A stretch of 64,000 bases of DNA from Maricaulis sp048268525 (GCF_048268525.1 NZ_JBLWVH010000004.1:95949-159948); one strand, 5' to 3'. Positions 24,322-32,761 are shown, counted from the first letter of the stretch. Numbers and translations are program-made. The notes: generated from the sequence alone by a model not told the origin.

Positions 24322-24909
24322 TCAGCGCCGTCCGCCTTCCAGGTCCTCGCCCCAGCGGCGGGTGCCGTCCCAGTCCAGGCCGAACAGGTCGAGCGCCCGC
24401 CCGACCGACTGGTCAACCAGGTCGTCAATGGATTTCGGCTTGGCGTAGAAGGCCGGCAGGGGCGGACAGATGACCGCGCCCATTTCGGTCAGGGCTTCCA
24501 TGGTTCGCAGATGGCCCAGGTGGAACGGTGTCTCGCGCACCATCAGCACCAGCCGACGGCGCTCCTTGAGCACCACATCCGCGGCCCGGGTAAGGAGGCT
24601 GGAAGTCACACCGGTGGCGATTTCAGACATCGTCTTCACCGAGCACGGCGCGATCAGCATGCCGCGGGTGGCAAAGGAGCCGGACGCGATCGGGGCGCCG
24701 ACATCGGGCATTTTGTAGACATGGTCGGCCCGGGCCCGGAAATCCCTGATCGAGACGTCGGTTTCATATCCCAGCGTCATCTCCGCCGCCTTCGAGGCGA
24801 CCAGATGGGTCTCGATGCCAAGCGCCTTCAGCGCCTCCATCGCCCGTATCCCGTAGATGATCCCGGAAGCGCCCGAAACACCGACAATCATCCGGTCCGG
24901 TTTCATCAT
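24322..24909 (-). CDS. ubiX: flavin prenyltransferase UbiX
   Basis: The 195-residue protein has the UbiX signatures VGVSGASGIIYGIRAM at the N-terminus, the central IAPCSVKTMSEIATGVTSSL and RETPFHLGHLRTM, and PPLPAFYAKPKSIDDLVD near the C-terminus. It prenylates FMN to make the cofactor of the decarboxylase UbiD in ubiquinone biosynthesis. No ubiD is in the window. It converges with the VWA gene, 6 bases between stops. Confidence 0.95.
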   Translation of the reverse strand: MMKPDRMIVGVSGASGIIYGIRAMEALKALGIETHLVASKAAEMTLGYETDVSIRDFRARADHVYKMPDVGAPIASGSFATRGMLIAPCSVKTMSEIATGVTSSLLTRAADVVLKERRRLVLMVRETPFHLGHLRTMEALTEMGAVICPPLPAFYAKPKSIDDLVDQSVGRALDLFGLDWDGTRRWGEDLEGGRR

Positions 24910-24997
24910 ATCTTATCCTCGAAACGTTTCGTGAGTAGACATAATGCGGGAACCTGTTTCAATCGAGTGTTCCACTTCACAAGAGGGAGACGTCTCC

Positions 24998-25186
24998 ATG
25001 CCCATCGAAGCCCGCATCCGTGAGCTCGACGCCAAACATACGCGTCTGGATACACAAATCGACGAGGTCAAGAAGCACCCGTCGGCGGATTCCCTGGAAC
25101 TGGCGCGCCTCAAAAAGCAGAAACTCCGAATCAAGGAACAGATAGAGGATCTGCGACTATCGGCGCACGTCACACTCACGGGTTAG
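24998..25186 (+). CDS. YdcH-family (DUF465) small coiled-coil protein
   Basis: The 62-residue product is helical and charged, with ELARLKKQKLRIKEQIEDL matching the DUF465 consensus. The ATG at 24998 has GAGGGAGA upstream, which rules out the longer reading from 24944. It is a paralogue of the protein at 19961-20173 and is divergent from ubiX. A terminator follows. Confidence 0.85.
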   Translation: MPIEARIRELDAKHTRLDTQIDEVKKHPSADSLELARLKKQKLRIKEQIEDLRLSAHVTLTG

Positions 25187-25213
25187 CTGGTTACAACAGC
25201 GCAATCATCATCG

Positions 25214-25238
25214 GGGCGGCTTTCGGGCCGCCCTTTTT
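25214..25238 (+). terminator. rho-independent terminator after the DUF465 gene
   Basis: A 7-bp GC stem (GGGCGGC with GCCGCCC), six-base loop and five Ts begin 28 bases after the stop codon at 25186. Confidence 0.9.
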
Positions 25239-25304
25239 GCGCGCTACACTAGGCCCTGCGTTCAATAGACCCCATATTGAAGACGAGACCTTCCGGAGTA
25301 CCTG

Positions 25305-26171
25305 ATGCGTTTATCTGCCCTGCTTGCCGCCAGCCTCCTGCTCCTGCCCGCCGCACCCGCCTTCGGCCAGGCCGCGGCGACCAGCGAGCCCTCCGAATGC
25401 GCCGCCGGGCGGGCCGCGCTGGAACTTGGCAATACGTCGGAGGCGATCGATTTTTTCCGGACCTGTCTCGACCGGGCCGAACTCGACATGAATGCCGAGA
25501 TCGGCATCTACGCGGCCATGGGAGCGGCGCACCTGTCGGAACAGGACTTCCAGGCCGCCCTGGACGCCTACAATTTTGCCTTCGCCATCGTTGAAACCAA
25601 TGGTGGACGCGTCGTCGAGCCGACCCTGTACCGCAATCGCGGCATCGCGCGGTCGGAACTGGGCCAGCTGGATGGCGCGCTCGAGGACCTGCTGCAGGCT
25701 GCCGCCGCGGCTCCCGACGACACACTGACCCAGATCAATCTGGGTGTGGTCTATCAAGGGCTGGGACGCGAAGCCGAGGCCGTGGTCGCCTTTGATACAG
25801 TGGTCCGCCTCGAACCGGACTGGATCGGCGCCTGGATCAATCGCGCCGGCGCCCTGCTGGATGTCGGCATGACCGGTGCTGCCGTCGAGGACGCCCGCCG
25901 CGCTGTCGAACTGGCTCCGGAGGACGGTTCGGCCCTGAACATGTTGTGCTGGACCCTGATCCAGGATGATCGTGCTGAAACCGCCCTGCCCCTGTGCGAG
26001 ATGGCGGTAGCGGCGGAGCCGGATGTCGGCGCCATCGTGCACTCGCACGCCGCCGCACTGGAGGCCGTCGGCCGCGCCGATGAGGCCCGCTCCCTGTATC
26101 GACGCGCCTGGCGCCTGTCCCCGGAAGACCCGGAAATCACCCAGGATTACGAGCGCACGCACAATCCCTGA
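25305..26171 (+). CDS. exported TPR-repeat protein
   Basis: The 288-residue product has a signal peptide (MRLSALLAASLLLLPAAPAFG) and then a run of about six tetratricopeptide repeats, recognisable by the W/L-G-Y-A-F-P spacing in segments such as INLGVVYQGLGREAEAVVAF and IGAWINRAGALLDVGMTGAAV. Two Cys in the first repeat and two later may pair. It is a periplasmic scaffold protein without an assigned partner. Confidence 0.85.
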   Translation: MRLSALLAASLLLLPAAPAFGQAAATSEPSECAAGRAALELGNTSEAIDFFRTCLDRAELDMNAEIGIYAAMGAAHLSEQDFQAALDAYNFAFAIVETNGGRVVEPTLYRNRGIARSELGQLDGALEDLLQAAAAAPDDTLTQINLGVVYQGLGREAEAVVAFDTVVRLEPDWIGAWINRAGALLDVGMTGAAVEDARRAVELAPEDGSALNMLCWTLIQDDRAETALPLCEMAVAAEPDVGAIVHSHAAALEAVGRADEARSLYRRAWRLSPEDPEITQDYERTHNP

Positions 26172-26279
26172 TCCGGCAGCCCCGTGTCGGGGAGGTGGCG
26201 ATGGATTGCCAGCGCGCTCTGCCTGTGCAAGGTCAGCGGACTTGGAAAACGCCATTGGCGTTGGCTGTGAGGACTGAAT

Positions 26280-27083
26280 ATGGGTGACCGTGTCGCAATC
26301 ATCACCGGTGGTGCCAATGGCATCGGCAAGGCCTGTGCCCGTCGCCTGTCCGAAGACGGCTGCCATGTCGTGATCGCGGATGTCGACGTTTCGGCCGGCC
26401 AGGCGCTGGCCGAGGAGCTTGGGGGCGACAAGGGCAAGGCATTGTTCGTGTCCTGCAATGTCGCTGACCGCCTTGCGGTCAACAATCTCCTGTCCGAAAC
26501 CCGCTCGACCTTCGAGCGCCTGGACGTGCTCGTCAACAATGCCGGCATCGTCGCGGGCGGCGATATTCTCAGCCTGTCTGAATCCGATTTCGACAAGGTG
26601 ATGGGCGTCAATCTGCGCGGCGCATTCCTGGTCGCCCGTGAGGCCGCCCGGCAGATGGTTGAACAGATCGAGGAAGATGGCGAACGGGCCGAGGATGTCC
26701 GCCGCCGATACGCCATCATCAACATGTCCTCGGTCAATGGCGTCATGGCGATCCCCGATCAGCTGGCCTACTGCGCCACCAAGGGCGCGATCAACCAGAT
26801 GACCAAGTCGATGGCCCTGTCGCTGGCCAAATACGGCATCCGCGTCAACGCGATCGGACCGGGCAGCATCAATACCGACGTGCTCAAGGCGGTAAACGAC
26901 AATCCAGAAGCGATGGACAAGATCATGTCACGCACCCCGCTGCAGCGGATCGGAGACCCCGATGAGATCGCCTCGGTCGCGTCCTTCCTGGCCTCAAGGG
27001 ACGCCAGCTACATCACCGGCACCACCATCTACGCCGACGGGGGCCGCATGGCGATGAACTACACGGTCCCCAAGGGCGGTTAG
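26280..27083 (+). CDS. SDR-family oxidoreductase
   Basis: The 267-residue protein is a classical short-chain dehydrogenase: TGGANGIG cofactor motif at about 10-17, Asp in VIADVDV favouring NAD(H), NNAG, a catalytic Ser in MSSVNG, and YCATKGA with the Tyr and Lys of the active site. The C-terminal GTTIYADGG motif is also normal. The substrate is unknown. GAGG precedes the ATG. It ends at a strong bidirectional terminator. Confidence 0.92.
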   Translation: MGDRVAIITGGANGIGKACARRLSEDGCHVVIADVDVSAGQALAEELGGDKGKALFVSCNVADRLAVNNLLSETRSTFERLDVLVNNAGIVAGGDILSLSESDFDKVMGVNLRGAFLVAREAARQMVEQIEEDGERAEDVRRRYAIINMSSVNGVMAIPDQLAYCATKGAINQMTKSMALSLAKYGIRVNAIGPGSINTDVLKAVNDNPEAMDKIMSRTPLQRIGDPDEIASVASFLASRDASYITGTTIYADGGRMAMNYTVPKGG

Positions 27084-27105
27084 CCCCGTCCGGGCAAACT
27101 GACAA

Positions 27106-27139
27106 AAAAGGCCTGGAACCGGCGGGTTCCAGGCCTTTT
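27106..27139. terminator. bidirectional terminator between the SDR gene and trcR
   Basis: A perfect 15-bp stem (AAAAGGCCTGGAACC with GGTTCCAGGCCTTTT) with a 4-base loop separates two convergent genes. The A-run and T-run make it functional on both strands. Confidence 0.93.
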
Positions 27140-27162
27140 GTCTTTATCGGGAGTAGCCCGGC

Positions 27163-27831
27163 CTATTCGGCCTTGGGACCACCGAACAGGGTTTCCAGGT
27201 CGATCTCCGCCTCCTCGGCCGGCTTTTCTTCCGACTGGTGCAGGTCTTCCTGGGCTTTCAGCGTGTCGGTCAGCAGCTCGGGATTTTCTTCCTCGAGCTT
27301 GCGGCGACGGGCCGAGGCCTTCTTGACCTGCTCGTCGAGATCGATCTGCGTACACAGACCCAGCGAAACCGGGTCGGTCGGCTTGATGTTGGACGAGTTC
27401 CAGTGACTGCGCTCGCGCACGGCCTGGATCGTCGTCTTGGTCGTGCCGATCAGCTTGGAGATCTGGGCATCGGCCAGTTCCGGGTGATTGCGGACCAGCC
27501 AGGCAATGGCGTCCGGGCGGTTCTGGCGGCGCGACAGCGGCGTATAGCGCGGGCCACGACGCTTGGCCGGCTGGTGGAGGCCGGAGTATTTCGGCTTCAC
27601 CACCGTCATCCGGTACTTGTCGCTGTTCTCGGCTTTCTCGATCTCTTCACGCGTCAGCTGACCGTTGGAGATCGGGTCGGCGCCGCGGACACCGACAGCA
27701 ACGTCGCCATCAGCAATGCCCTTCACTTCGAGCGGATGCAGGCCGCAGAAATCGGCGATCTGGTCGAAGGTCAGCGAGGTGTTGTCGACGAGCCAGACGG
27801 CCGTCGCTTTCGGCATCAGGATCTCGGTCAT
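27163..27831 (-). CDS. trcR: cell-cycle transcriptional regulator TrcR (DUF1013)
   Basis: The 222-residue protein matches the DUF1013 family known in Caulobacter as TrcR, an RNA polymerase-associated cell-cycle regulator. Recognisable segments are MPKATAVWLVDNTSLTFDQI, CGLHPLEVKGIADGDVAVGV and DPISNGQLTREEI. They are followed by a helix-turn-helix-like region (AQISKLIGTTKTTIQAVRER) and a charged C-terminal coil. The start at 27831 has GGGAG upstream. The protein is typical of alphaproteobacteria and supports the taxonomic placement. Confidence 0.9.
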   Translation of the reverse strand: MTEILMPKATAVWLVDNTSLTFDQIADFCGLHPLEVKGIADGDVAVGVRGADPISNGQLTREEIEKAENSDKYRMTVVKPKYSGLHQPAKRRGPRYTPLSRRQNRPDAIAWLVRNHPELADAQISKLIGTTKTTIQAVRERSHWNSSNIKPTDPVSLGLCTQIDLDEQVKKASARRRKLEEENPELLTDTLKAQEDLHQSEEKPAEEAEIDLETLFGGPKAE

Positions 27832-27865
27832 GATCTCAGCTCCCAAGGGAAAAATTTTAAGGGCA

Positions 27866-27901
27866 CAAAAACAAGAAAAGCCCGACGCGGCGGCCGGGCT
27901 T
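27866..27901 (-). terminator. terminator of the quinone oxidoreductase gene
   Basis: On the reverse strand the stem AAGCCCG/CGGGCTT with a 10-base GC-rich loop is followed by TTCTTGTTTTTG. It lies about 100 bases downstream of the oxidoreductase stop at 27999 and upstream of trcR. Confidence 0.8.
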
Positions 27902-27998
27902 GGGCTTCCGACGCTGGAGGCAGGTCTGCACCATCCAGCGATTTGATGCATTTATAACGCAGACCGGGGCCGCTGCAAAGCCGGGCCGCCTGCACAAT

Positions 27999-28997
27999 TC
28001 AGCAAAGCAGAAGTATTTTTCCAGCATGCTCGCCGGAATCGAGCCGTTCGTGTGCGGAGCGTACATCGTCAAGATCAAAGCGGCTGTCGATGAGCGGCCG
28101 CATCTTCCCGTCCGCGATCCAGGGCCAGACCGTCTCGCGAACAGCGGCGGCCAGACGGGCCTTCTCCTCGACCGGGCGGGCCCGCAGGGTCGAGCCGGTC
28201 AGGGTGATCCGCTTGAGCATGACCCGCATCAGGTCGACCTCGACCCGGCTGCCGGCCAGAAAGGCGATCGAGACGATCCGCGCCCCGACCCGGGCGCAAT
28301 TGATATTCTTCTGGACATAGCCGCCACCGACCATGTCGAGAATGACATCGGCCCCGCCCGCTTCGGTCACCACCGTCTCGAAATCGGTGTCGCGGTAGTT
28401 GATGGCGATATCGGCGCCAAGCTGACGGCATTGCGTGACCTTCTCGGGGGTACCAGCTGTCGCGATCACCCGCGCCCCGGCCGCCTTGGCCAGCTGGATC
28501 GCGGTCGAGCCGATGCCGCTTGTGCCGCCATGGACCAGAAGTGTTTCGTCTCGCGACAAGGCGCCAGTCTCAAACACATTCGTCCAGACCGTGAAGACCG
28601 TTTCCGGCAAACCGGCCGCATCCTCCACCGGCAGCCCGTCCGGCACAGGCAGCACCGACCCGGCAGGCGCCACGGAATACGCCGCATATCCGCCGCCGGC
28701 GACCAGGGCACAGACAGCCTCACCGACCTTGTACCCGGTCACGCCCTCACCCAGCGCCTCGACATGGCCGGCGACTTCCAGGCCCAGCCCCTCCGGCGCG
28801 CCGGGCGGGGCTGGATAGAAGCCCAGACGTTCGACCTGGTCGGGCCGGTTGACCCCGCAGGCGGTGTTGCGGATCAGGATTTCACCGGCAGTTGGCGTCG
28901 GCACGGGGCGCGCGACCACGTCCAGCACGTCAGGCCCGCCGGGCTCGCGCGCGATTACGATACGGTTCACTTCGGGCTTCATCTCAGTCTCGGTCAT
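27999..28997 (-). CDS. NAD(P)H-quinone oxidoreductase, zinc-independent MDR family
   Basis: The 332-residue protein belongs to the medium-chain dehydrogenase/reductase superfamily of the QOR group. It has ACGVNRPDQVERLGFYP, GLEVAGHVEALGEGV, the cofactor-binding VHGGTSGIGSTAIQLAKAAGARV and a C-terminal GEHAGKILL motif. It resembles the PIG3-type quinone oxidoreductases (TP53I3 family). It is divergent from the DUF1192 gene with 61 bases between starts. Confidence 0.9.
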   Translation of the reverse strand: MTETEMKPEVNRIVIAREPGGPDVLDVVARPVPTPTAGEILIRNTACGVNRPDQVERLGFYPAPPGAPEGLGLEVAGHVEALGEGVTGYKVGEAVCALVAGGGYAAYSVAPAGSVLPVPDGLPVEDAAGLPETVFTVWTNVFETGALSRDETLLVHGGTSGIGSTAIQLAKAAGARVIATAGTPEKVTQCRQLGADIAINYRDTDFETVVTEAGGADVILDMVGGGYVQKNINCARVGARIVSIAFLAGSRVEVDLMRVMLKRITLTGSTLRARPVEEKARLAAAVRETVWPWIADGKMRPLIDSRFDLDDVRSAHERLDSGEHAGKILLLC

Positions 28998-29058
28998 GGG
29001 ACTTTGGCCTCCATCGCGCTATTATCTACCTGCACAAAGCTCATGTGGAGGCCAGACC

Positions 29059-29256
29059 ATGTTTCACGACGAGGAAAGCATCGCAAGCCAGCGCGCCAAA
29101 CAAGGCATCATTCCGGGCGAGGATCTGAGCGCCCTGTCGCTGGACGATCTGGCCGAACGGCGCACCGTGCTGGAGGCCGAAATCGCACGGATCGACGAGA
29201 TCACTGACAAAAAGAAGGCCGGTTTGAACGCAGCCGACGCCGTGTTTAAGTTTTGA
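29059..29256 (+). CDS. DUF1192 small protein
   Basis: The 65-residue product has a DUF1192-like pattern: acidic N-terminus, LSALSLDDLAERRTVLEAEIARID and a short Lys-rich tail. It is a small alphaproteobacterial helical protein of unknown function. The ATG at 29059 has GGAGG seven bases upstream, and the gene ends 81 bases before the DUF1465 gene, so the two may be cotranscribed. Confidence 0.8.
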   Translation: MFHDEESIASQRAKQGIIPGEDLSALSLDDLAERRTVLEAEIARIDEITDKKKAGLNAADAVFKF

Positions 29257-29337
29257 TCAAACTCTTTGGGCACTGTGTGGCCCAAGCCTTGCTACGATTC
29301 GCCCATCATCCGTGATCGACGCACAAATGGACTCGCA

Positions 29338-29865
29338 ATGACCGATAGTCAGACACCGACCCTCTTCCCCGCCGGCGGCGCGCCTGCCGCCCGGGCCCAG
29401 GACTTCGCCGCTTCGGAAATGTTCCAGAAGCTGTTCCGCGAAGGCATGGACATGGTGGAAGAGACGGCCAGCTATCTGGACGGGCCAGGGCGCGATGATT
29501 CCAAGTCGCTGGATCGCGCCGGGGCGCTCTCCTATGCGACCGAGAGCATGAAGCTGACCACGCGCCTGATGCAGGCTGCCTCCTGGCTGCTGGCCCAGCG
29601 GGCTGTCGCCGAAGGCGAAATGTCGGCCGAGGCGGCAACGGATGGCAAATACCGGCTCACCGCCGATCGTCCGGGCGAAAACCTGTGGCCGGAAGGCGAA
29701 ACCCCGCCGGCCGTGCTGGGCGACCTGGTACGCCGCTCACGCTCGCTCTATGCCCGCCTCAAGCGGATTGATGACAATCTCTATGTCGATGGCGTGATCG
29801 AAGCGGAAGCCAATCCGGTCGCCGACCAGATGGCCATGCTGCGCGGGGCCTTCGGCCAGCGCTGA
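29338..29865 (+). CDS. DUF1465 family protein
   Basis: The 175-residue protein contains FREGMDMVEETASYLDGPGR, SYATESMKLTTRLMQAASWLLAQRAV and LYARLKRIDDNLY, which fit DUF1465, a helical family restricted to alphaproteobacteria and of unknown function. The start at 29338 puts the ATG directly before the family's N-terminal region; no strong ribosome-binding site is evident. A terminator shared with rpmE follows. Confidence 0.85.
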   Translation: MTDSQTPTLFPAGGAPAARAQDFAASEMFQKLFREGMDMVEETASYLDGPGRDDSKSLDRAGALSYATESMKLTTRLMQAASWLLAQRAVAEGEMSAEAATDGKYRLTADRPGENLWPEGETPPAVLGDLVRRSRSLYARLKRIDDNLYVDGVIEAEANPVADQMAMLRGAFGQR

Positions 29866-29902
29866 CGATTGCAGCGACGCCCAAGCGTCACAGCGAACAG
29901 AA

Positions 29903-29937
29903 AAAAGGCCCGCTCCAATTGGAACGGGCCTTTTTCT
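29903..29937. terminator. bidirectional terminator between the DUF1465 gene and rpmE
   Basis: The stem AAGGCCCG/CGGGCCTT is extended inward by CTCC/GGAA and flanked by an A-run and a T-run. It serves two convergent genes. Confidence 0.88.
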
Positions 29938-29960
29938 TGTCGCGAAGGACGTCGATAAGC

Positions 29961-30179
29961 TTACGCGAAGCCCTTGAACTTGTCCTTGAAGCGCGAAACG
30001 CGGCCGCCACGGTCCAGCAGGTGCTGGTTGCCGCCGGTCCAGGCCGGGTGCGACGTCGGATCGATGTCGAGATTGATCGTGTCGCCTTCCTTGCCCCAGG
30101 TGGATTTGGTCTGGAAGGTGGTCCCGTTGGTCATCACGACATTGATGACGTGATAATCGGGATGAAGGTCCTTTTTCAT
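29961..30179 (-). CDS. rpmE: 50S ribosomal protein L31
   Basis: The 72-residue protein starts MKKDLHPDYHVINVVMTNG and contains HPAWTGGNQHLLDRGGRVSRF, the L31 consensus. It lacks the paired Cys motif of zinc-binding L31, so it is the zinc-independent type. GAGAG lies upstream of the ATG. The gene converges on the DUF1465 gene. Confidence 0.96.
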   Translation of the reverse strand: MKKDLHPDYHVINVVMTNGTTFQTKSTWGKEGDTINLDIDPTSHPAWTGGNQHLLDRGGRVSRFKDKFKGFA

Positions 30180-30342
30180 CGGTCCGGCTCTCTCTTGTCC
30201 GCCGCGCCACGGGATTACGTTGCCCCGTACGCAGCTTATAAACTCAGGAGCGGGGCTAGTACCCGATGATCACCGCCAAGGCAAGCGGGCTCTGGAGTCG
30301 CGCGCCCGGCTCACAATTCGTGACTTGGGGATAATGCCTGGG

Positions 30343-30362
30343 TGTGTATGTTTAAACACACA
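30343..30362 (+). promoter_or_regulatory. candidate CcdA operator
   Basis: TGTGT and ACACA arms flank ATGTTTAAAC, with the central 8-bp palindrome GTTTAAAC. It lies 13 bases before the ccdA start. Antitoxins of this type bind inverted repeats upstream of their own operon, so autoregulation is a reasonable inference. Confidence 0.55.
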
Positions 30363-30375
30363 TCGGAGCACCGAC

Positions 30376-30639
30376 ATGACCGAGCGCAAATACCCATCAG
30401 CCGAACGCCGCAAGCGCACCAACCTCACCGTCCGCGAAGACGTGATGGCCGAAGCCAAGGCCCTTGGCCTCAACACCTCCCGCGCTGCCGAGGCCGGCAT
30501 CGAGGCCGCCATCCGCGAGGAGAAGGGACGCCGCTGGCTGGAAGAGAACCGTGAGGGGATCAAGGCGCATAACGAGCGGATCGCGCGGGACGGCATGCTG
30601 CTGCCGCCACCGTGGTGGGCCCAGCCGGAAGAGGACTGA
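30376..30639 (+). CDS. ccdA: CcdA-family antitoxin
   Basis: The 87-residue protein has an N-terminal ribbon-helix-helix segment (KRTNLTVREDVMAEAKALGLN) and a charged C-terminal tail with WLEENREGIKAHNERI, the CcdA toxin-neutralising motif. Start at 30376 has GGAG eight bases upstream. Its stop is directly followed by the GTG of the toxin gene, so translation is coupled. It should repress its own operon with CcdB. Confidence 0.93.
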   Translation: MTERKYPSAERRKRTNLTVREDVMAEAKALGLNTSRAAEAGIEAAIREEKGRRWLEENREGIKAHNERIARDGMLLPPPWWAQPEED

Positions 30640-30945
30640 GTGGCCCGCTTCGACCTCTACCGGATCAAGGCCTGGCGCATCCCCTTGGTGGTCTCCGTGC
30701 AATCCGATCTGCTCGACGAGATAGACAGCCGCGTGGTCATTCCGCTCCGCGCGGCCGGGCCAACAGAAATGCCAGCCCTGCCGCGCCTCAACCCGGTTCT
30801 CGATATCGATGGCCATCGACATGTGCTGGAAACCACCGACCTCGGCGCGCAACCGCTATATTGGCTGGGCGCACCCATCGGCAATATCAAGGAACATCGC
30901 GACACCATCACGGCAGCAATGGATTTTCTGTTTCAGGGGTATTGA
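30640..30945 (+). CDS. ccdB: CcdB-family toxin
   Basis: The 101-residue protein starts MARFDLYRIKAWRIPLVVSVQSDLL, with VVIPLRA and a C-terminal MDFLFQGY. The N-terminal pattern and the terminal short aromatic tail fit CcdB, which poisons DNA gyrase. The GTG start follows the ccdA stop without a gap. Trp-Gly-Ile of F-plasmid CcdB's C-terminus is replaced by Gln-Gly-Tyr, so gyrase poisoning should not be taken for granted. Confidence 0.9.
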   Translation: MARFDLYRIKAWRIPLVVSVQSDLLDEIDSRVVIPLRAAGPTEMPALPRLNPVLDIDGHRHVLETTDLGAQPLYWLGAPIGNIKEHRDTITAAMDFLFQGY

Positions 30946-30981
30946 GGGAGCGGCGCGGTCGGGCTTTTGAATAGCTGCGCG

Positions 30982-31140
30982 CCGGCGCACTCTTGGCCAT
31001 ACATCCCTTGCCGAGAAAAAAGCCGTATCCGGTTCTTGAGCTCAAGGGTGAAACCGCGAAGCGGCGCTGCGCGCCCTTGACCTCAAGAACCGGATACGGC
31101 CCGCTGGCTGACAAGGGCTGTGTGGAGGAGTATGCGCCTG
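30982..31140. repeat. long imperfect palindrome (MITE/REP-like)
   Basis: The inner arms 31022-31050 and 31072-31100 pair at 27 of 29 positions. The pairing resumes outside an unpaired stretch, with 30982-31010 matching 31112-31140 at 21 of 29. The loop carries a small CCGC-GAA-GCGG hairpin. One inner arm recurs at 15306-15348. It sits between ccdB and an unknown gene and shows no coding content. Confidence 0.75.
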
Positions 31141-31146
31141 GCTCGA

Positions 31147-31758
31147 TCACCGTGGCAAAATAAGGCGTTGCGCCTCGTTGACCACCCCCATGTTCCCGCC
31201 CCCTATCTTGAAATCCATCATTAGCAACAAGGCCGTCAGGTCCGCATATTCGATGTGCTGCGCGTTCTGCCGAAACGCCACATCACATGATTGACGCGCC
31301 TGGACGCCAATGCCCCAGTTTTCACTCAGCGCGCTGCTGGAATTGCTCGCTCGGGATGCCGGCGTGATCCGGACGAACTCGAAGCCGCGCATGATAGCGA
31401 GGCGTCGATTCATCGCATGGCTCAGTACCAAACCGTCGAACCTGTCTTCGGGGAATGCGCGTTTGTAAGCAGCGCGGTACGCCGAGTATCTGACATGAAC
31501 CCAGACCTGATGCGGTTGGTGCAGTATCGCCGATGCCGGATTGTCCCAAATAGGCAGATCCCTGTCCGGCCGGACCTCACATTCCCGAGCGACAAGGAAT
31601 GCCTTGAACGGTGTTCTGCCACTCAATCGCGTCACGATCCGTCCGACATGCGTTGAAATCGCGGTCTCATCCCGCGCTGCGATCGGCACATGCAGACACT
31701 CGGGTATAACATACTTTTTCAGGGCCTTCTCACGCGCGACGAGGTCGATCTCAAGCAC
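31147..31758 (-). CDS. protein of unknown function downstream of the MotA/OmpA-like pair
   Basis: The 203-residue soluble protein contains VWVHVRYSAYRAAYKRAFPE, LSHAMNRRLAIMRGFEFVRI and SNSSSALSENWGI, which look like conserved blocks, but I cannot name a family. No signal peptide or membrane segment is present. It uses a GTG start ten bases after the OmpA-like gene and looks like its operon partner. Codon use is less GC-biased than its neighbours. Its 3' end abuts the palindromic repeat. Confidence 0.65.
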   Translation of the reverse strand: MLEIDLVAREKALKKYVIPECLHVPIAARDETAISTHVGRIVTRLSGRTPFKAFLVARECEVRPDRDLPIWDNPASAILHQPHQVWVHVRYSAYRAAYKRAFPEDRFDGLVLSHAMNRRLAIMRGFEFVRITPASRASNSSSALSENWGIGVQARQSCDVAFRQNAQHIEYADLTALLLMMDFKIGGGNMGVVNEAQRLILPR

Positions 31759-31768
31759 GAGCCAGCCC

Positions 31769-32758
31769 CTACCGAGCCGTCAGCTTCAGCTCGATCCGCC
31801 TGTTCCGCGCATTCGCTTCCGCGCTGCGACCCTCAACCATCGGATAGTGCTCGCCGAAGCCGGCGGCCACCAGGCGATCCGACGGGACACCGAGATCTTC
31901 CATCCAGTTGACCACCGAGATGGCACGGGCCGCCGAGAGGTGCCAGTTGGAAGGGTAGGTGGTGCGGATCGGGACCGGGTCTGTGTGACCGTCAATGCGG
32001 ATCACCCATTCCAGGTCGGAGGGGATTTCGTCGGTCAGCTGGATGATCGCATCTGCAATCGGGCGCAGGCTTTCACGGCCCTCGTTTGACAGGGCAGCCG
32101 ATCCAGACGGGAAAAGCACATCCGTTTCGAACACGAAACGATCGCCGACAATGCGTACACCGGTGCGGTTTCCGAGGATGGCGCGCAGGCGGCCAAAGAA
32201 GGCGGAGCGGTAGACGGCCAGCTCGGCGGCGCGCTCGGCCAGGGCCGCATTGAGGCGTTCGCCGAGATTGATGACCTGGGCCTCGGCCTCCTCGGCGCGC
32301 TGTTCGGCAGCATCGAGGGCGGCGTTCAAGGTGGCGATCTGGTCGCGCAGGGCCTGGATCTGCAGATTGAGCATCATCAGGGCGCGCTGGCTCTCCTCGG
32401 ACAGTTCACGCTCGGCATCGAGCTCGGCCTGCAGGGCAGCGGTTTGTGTGCCGGCCATCACCAATGCATCGCTCAGCGCATCGCGTTCAGTCTCCAGTCC
32501 GGAGACGCGTAGTTCGAGCTCGGAGTTTTCCGCCTGGGTCAGGGCCAGCTCGTCGGCCAGCTGGGCGAGCTGGGCATTGAGCGCAGCGAGCTGCTCGTCA
32601 CGTCCGGTGAGGGCACGCGACAGGGCGAACTGGCCGGCCACAAAGATCGACAACAGAAAGACAATGACCAGCAACAACGTGGCCAGGGCGTCGACAAAGC
32701 CCGGCCAGTGATCGCCATTATCGGCTTCCTGGAAACGCGCGAAACGCGGCGAGGCCAT
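31769..32758 (-). CDS. OmpA/MotB-type peptidoglycan-binding protein with coiled coil
   Basis: The 329-residue protein has one N-terminal membrane helix (about residues 24-48), a long coiled coil (residues 50-185) with heptad leucines and Ala/Glu repeats, and a C-terminal OmpA-like domain (VLFPSGSAALSNEGRESLRPIA, then RIDGHTDPVPI and WHLSAARAISVVNWM). This is the MotB-like layout of a stator that binds cell wall. It follows the MotA-like gene with 3 bases between them, forming a channel pair. Confidence 0.9.
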   Translation of the reverse strand: MASPRFARFQEADNGDHWPGFVDALATLLLVIVFLLSIFVAGQFALSRALTGRDEQLAALNAQLAQLADELALTQAENSELELRVSGLETERDALSDALVMAGTQTAALQAELDAERELSEESQRALMMLNLQIQALRDQIATLNAALDAAEQRAEEAEAQVINLGERLNAALAERAAELAVYRSAFFGRLRAILGNRTGVRIVGDRFVFETDVLFPSGSAALSNEGRESLRPIADAIIQLTDEIPSDLEWVIRIDGHTDPVPIRTTYPSNWHLSAARAISVVNWMEDLGVPSDRLVAAGFGEHYPMVEGRSAEANARNRRIELKLTAR

Positions 32759-32761
32759 GGC

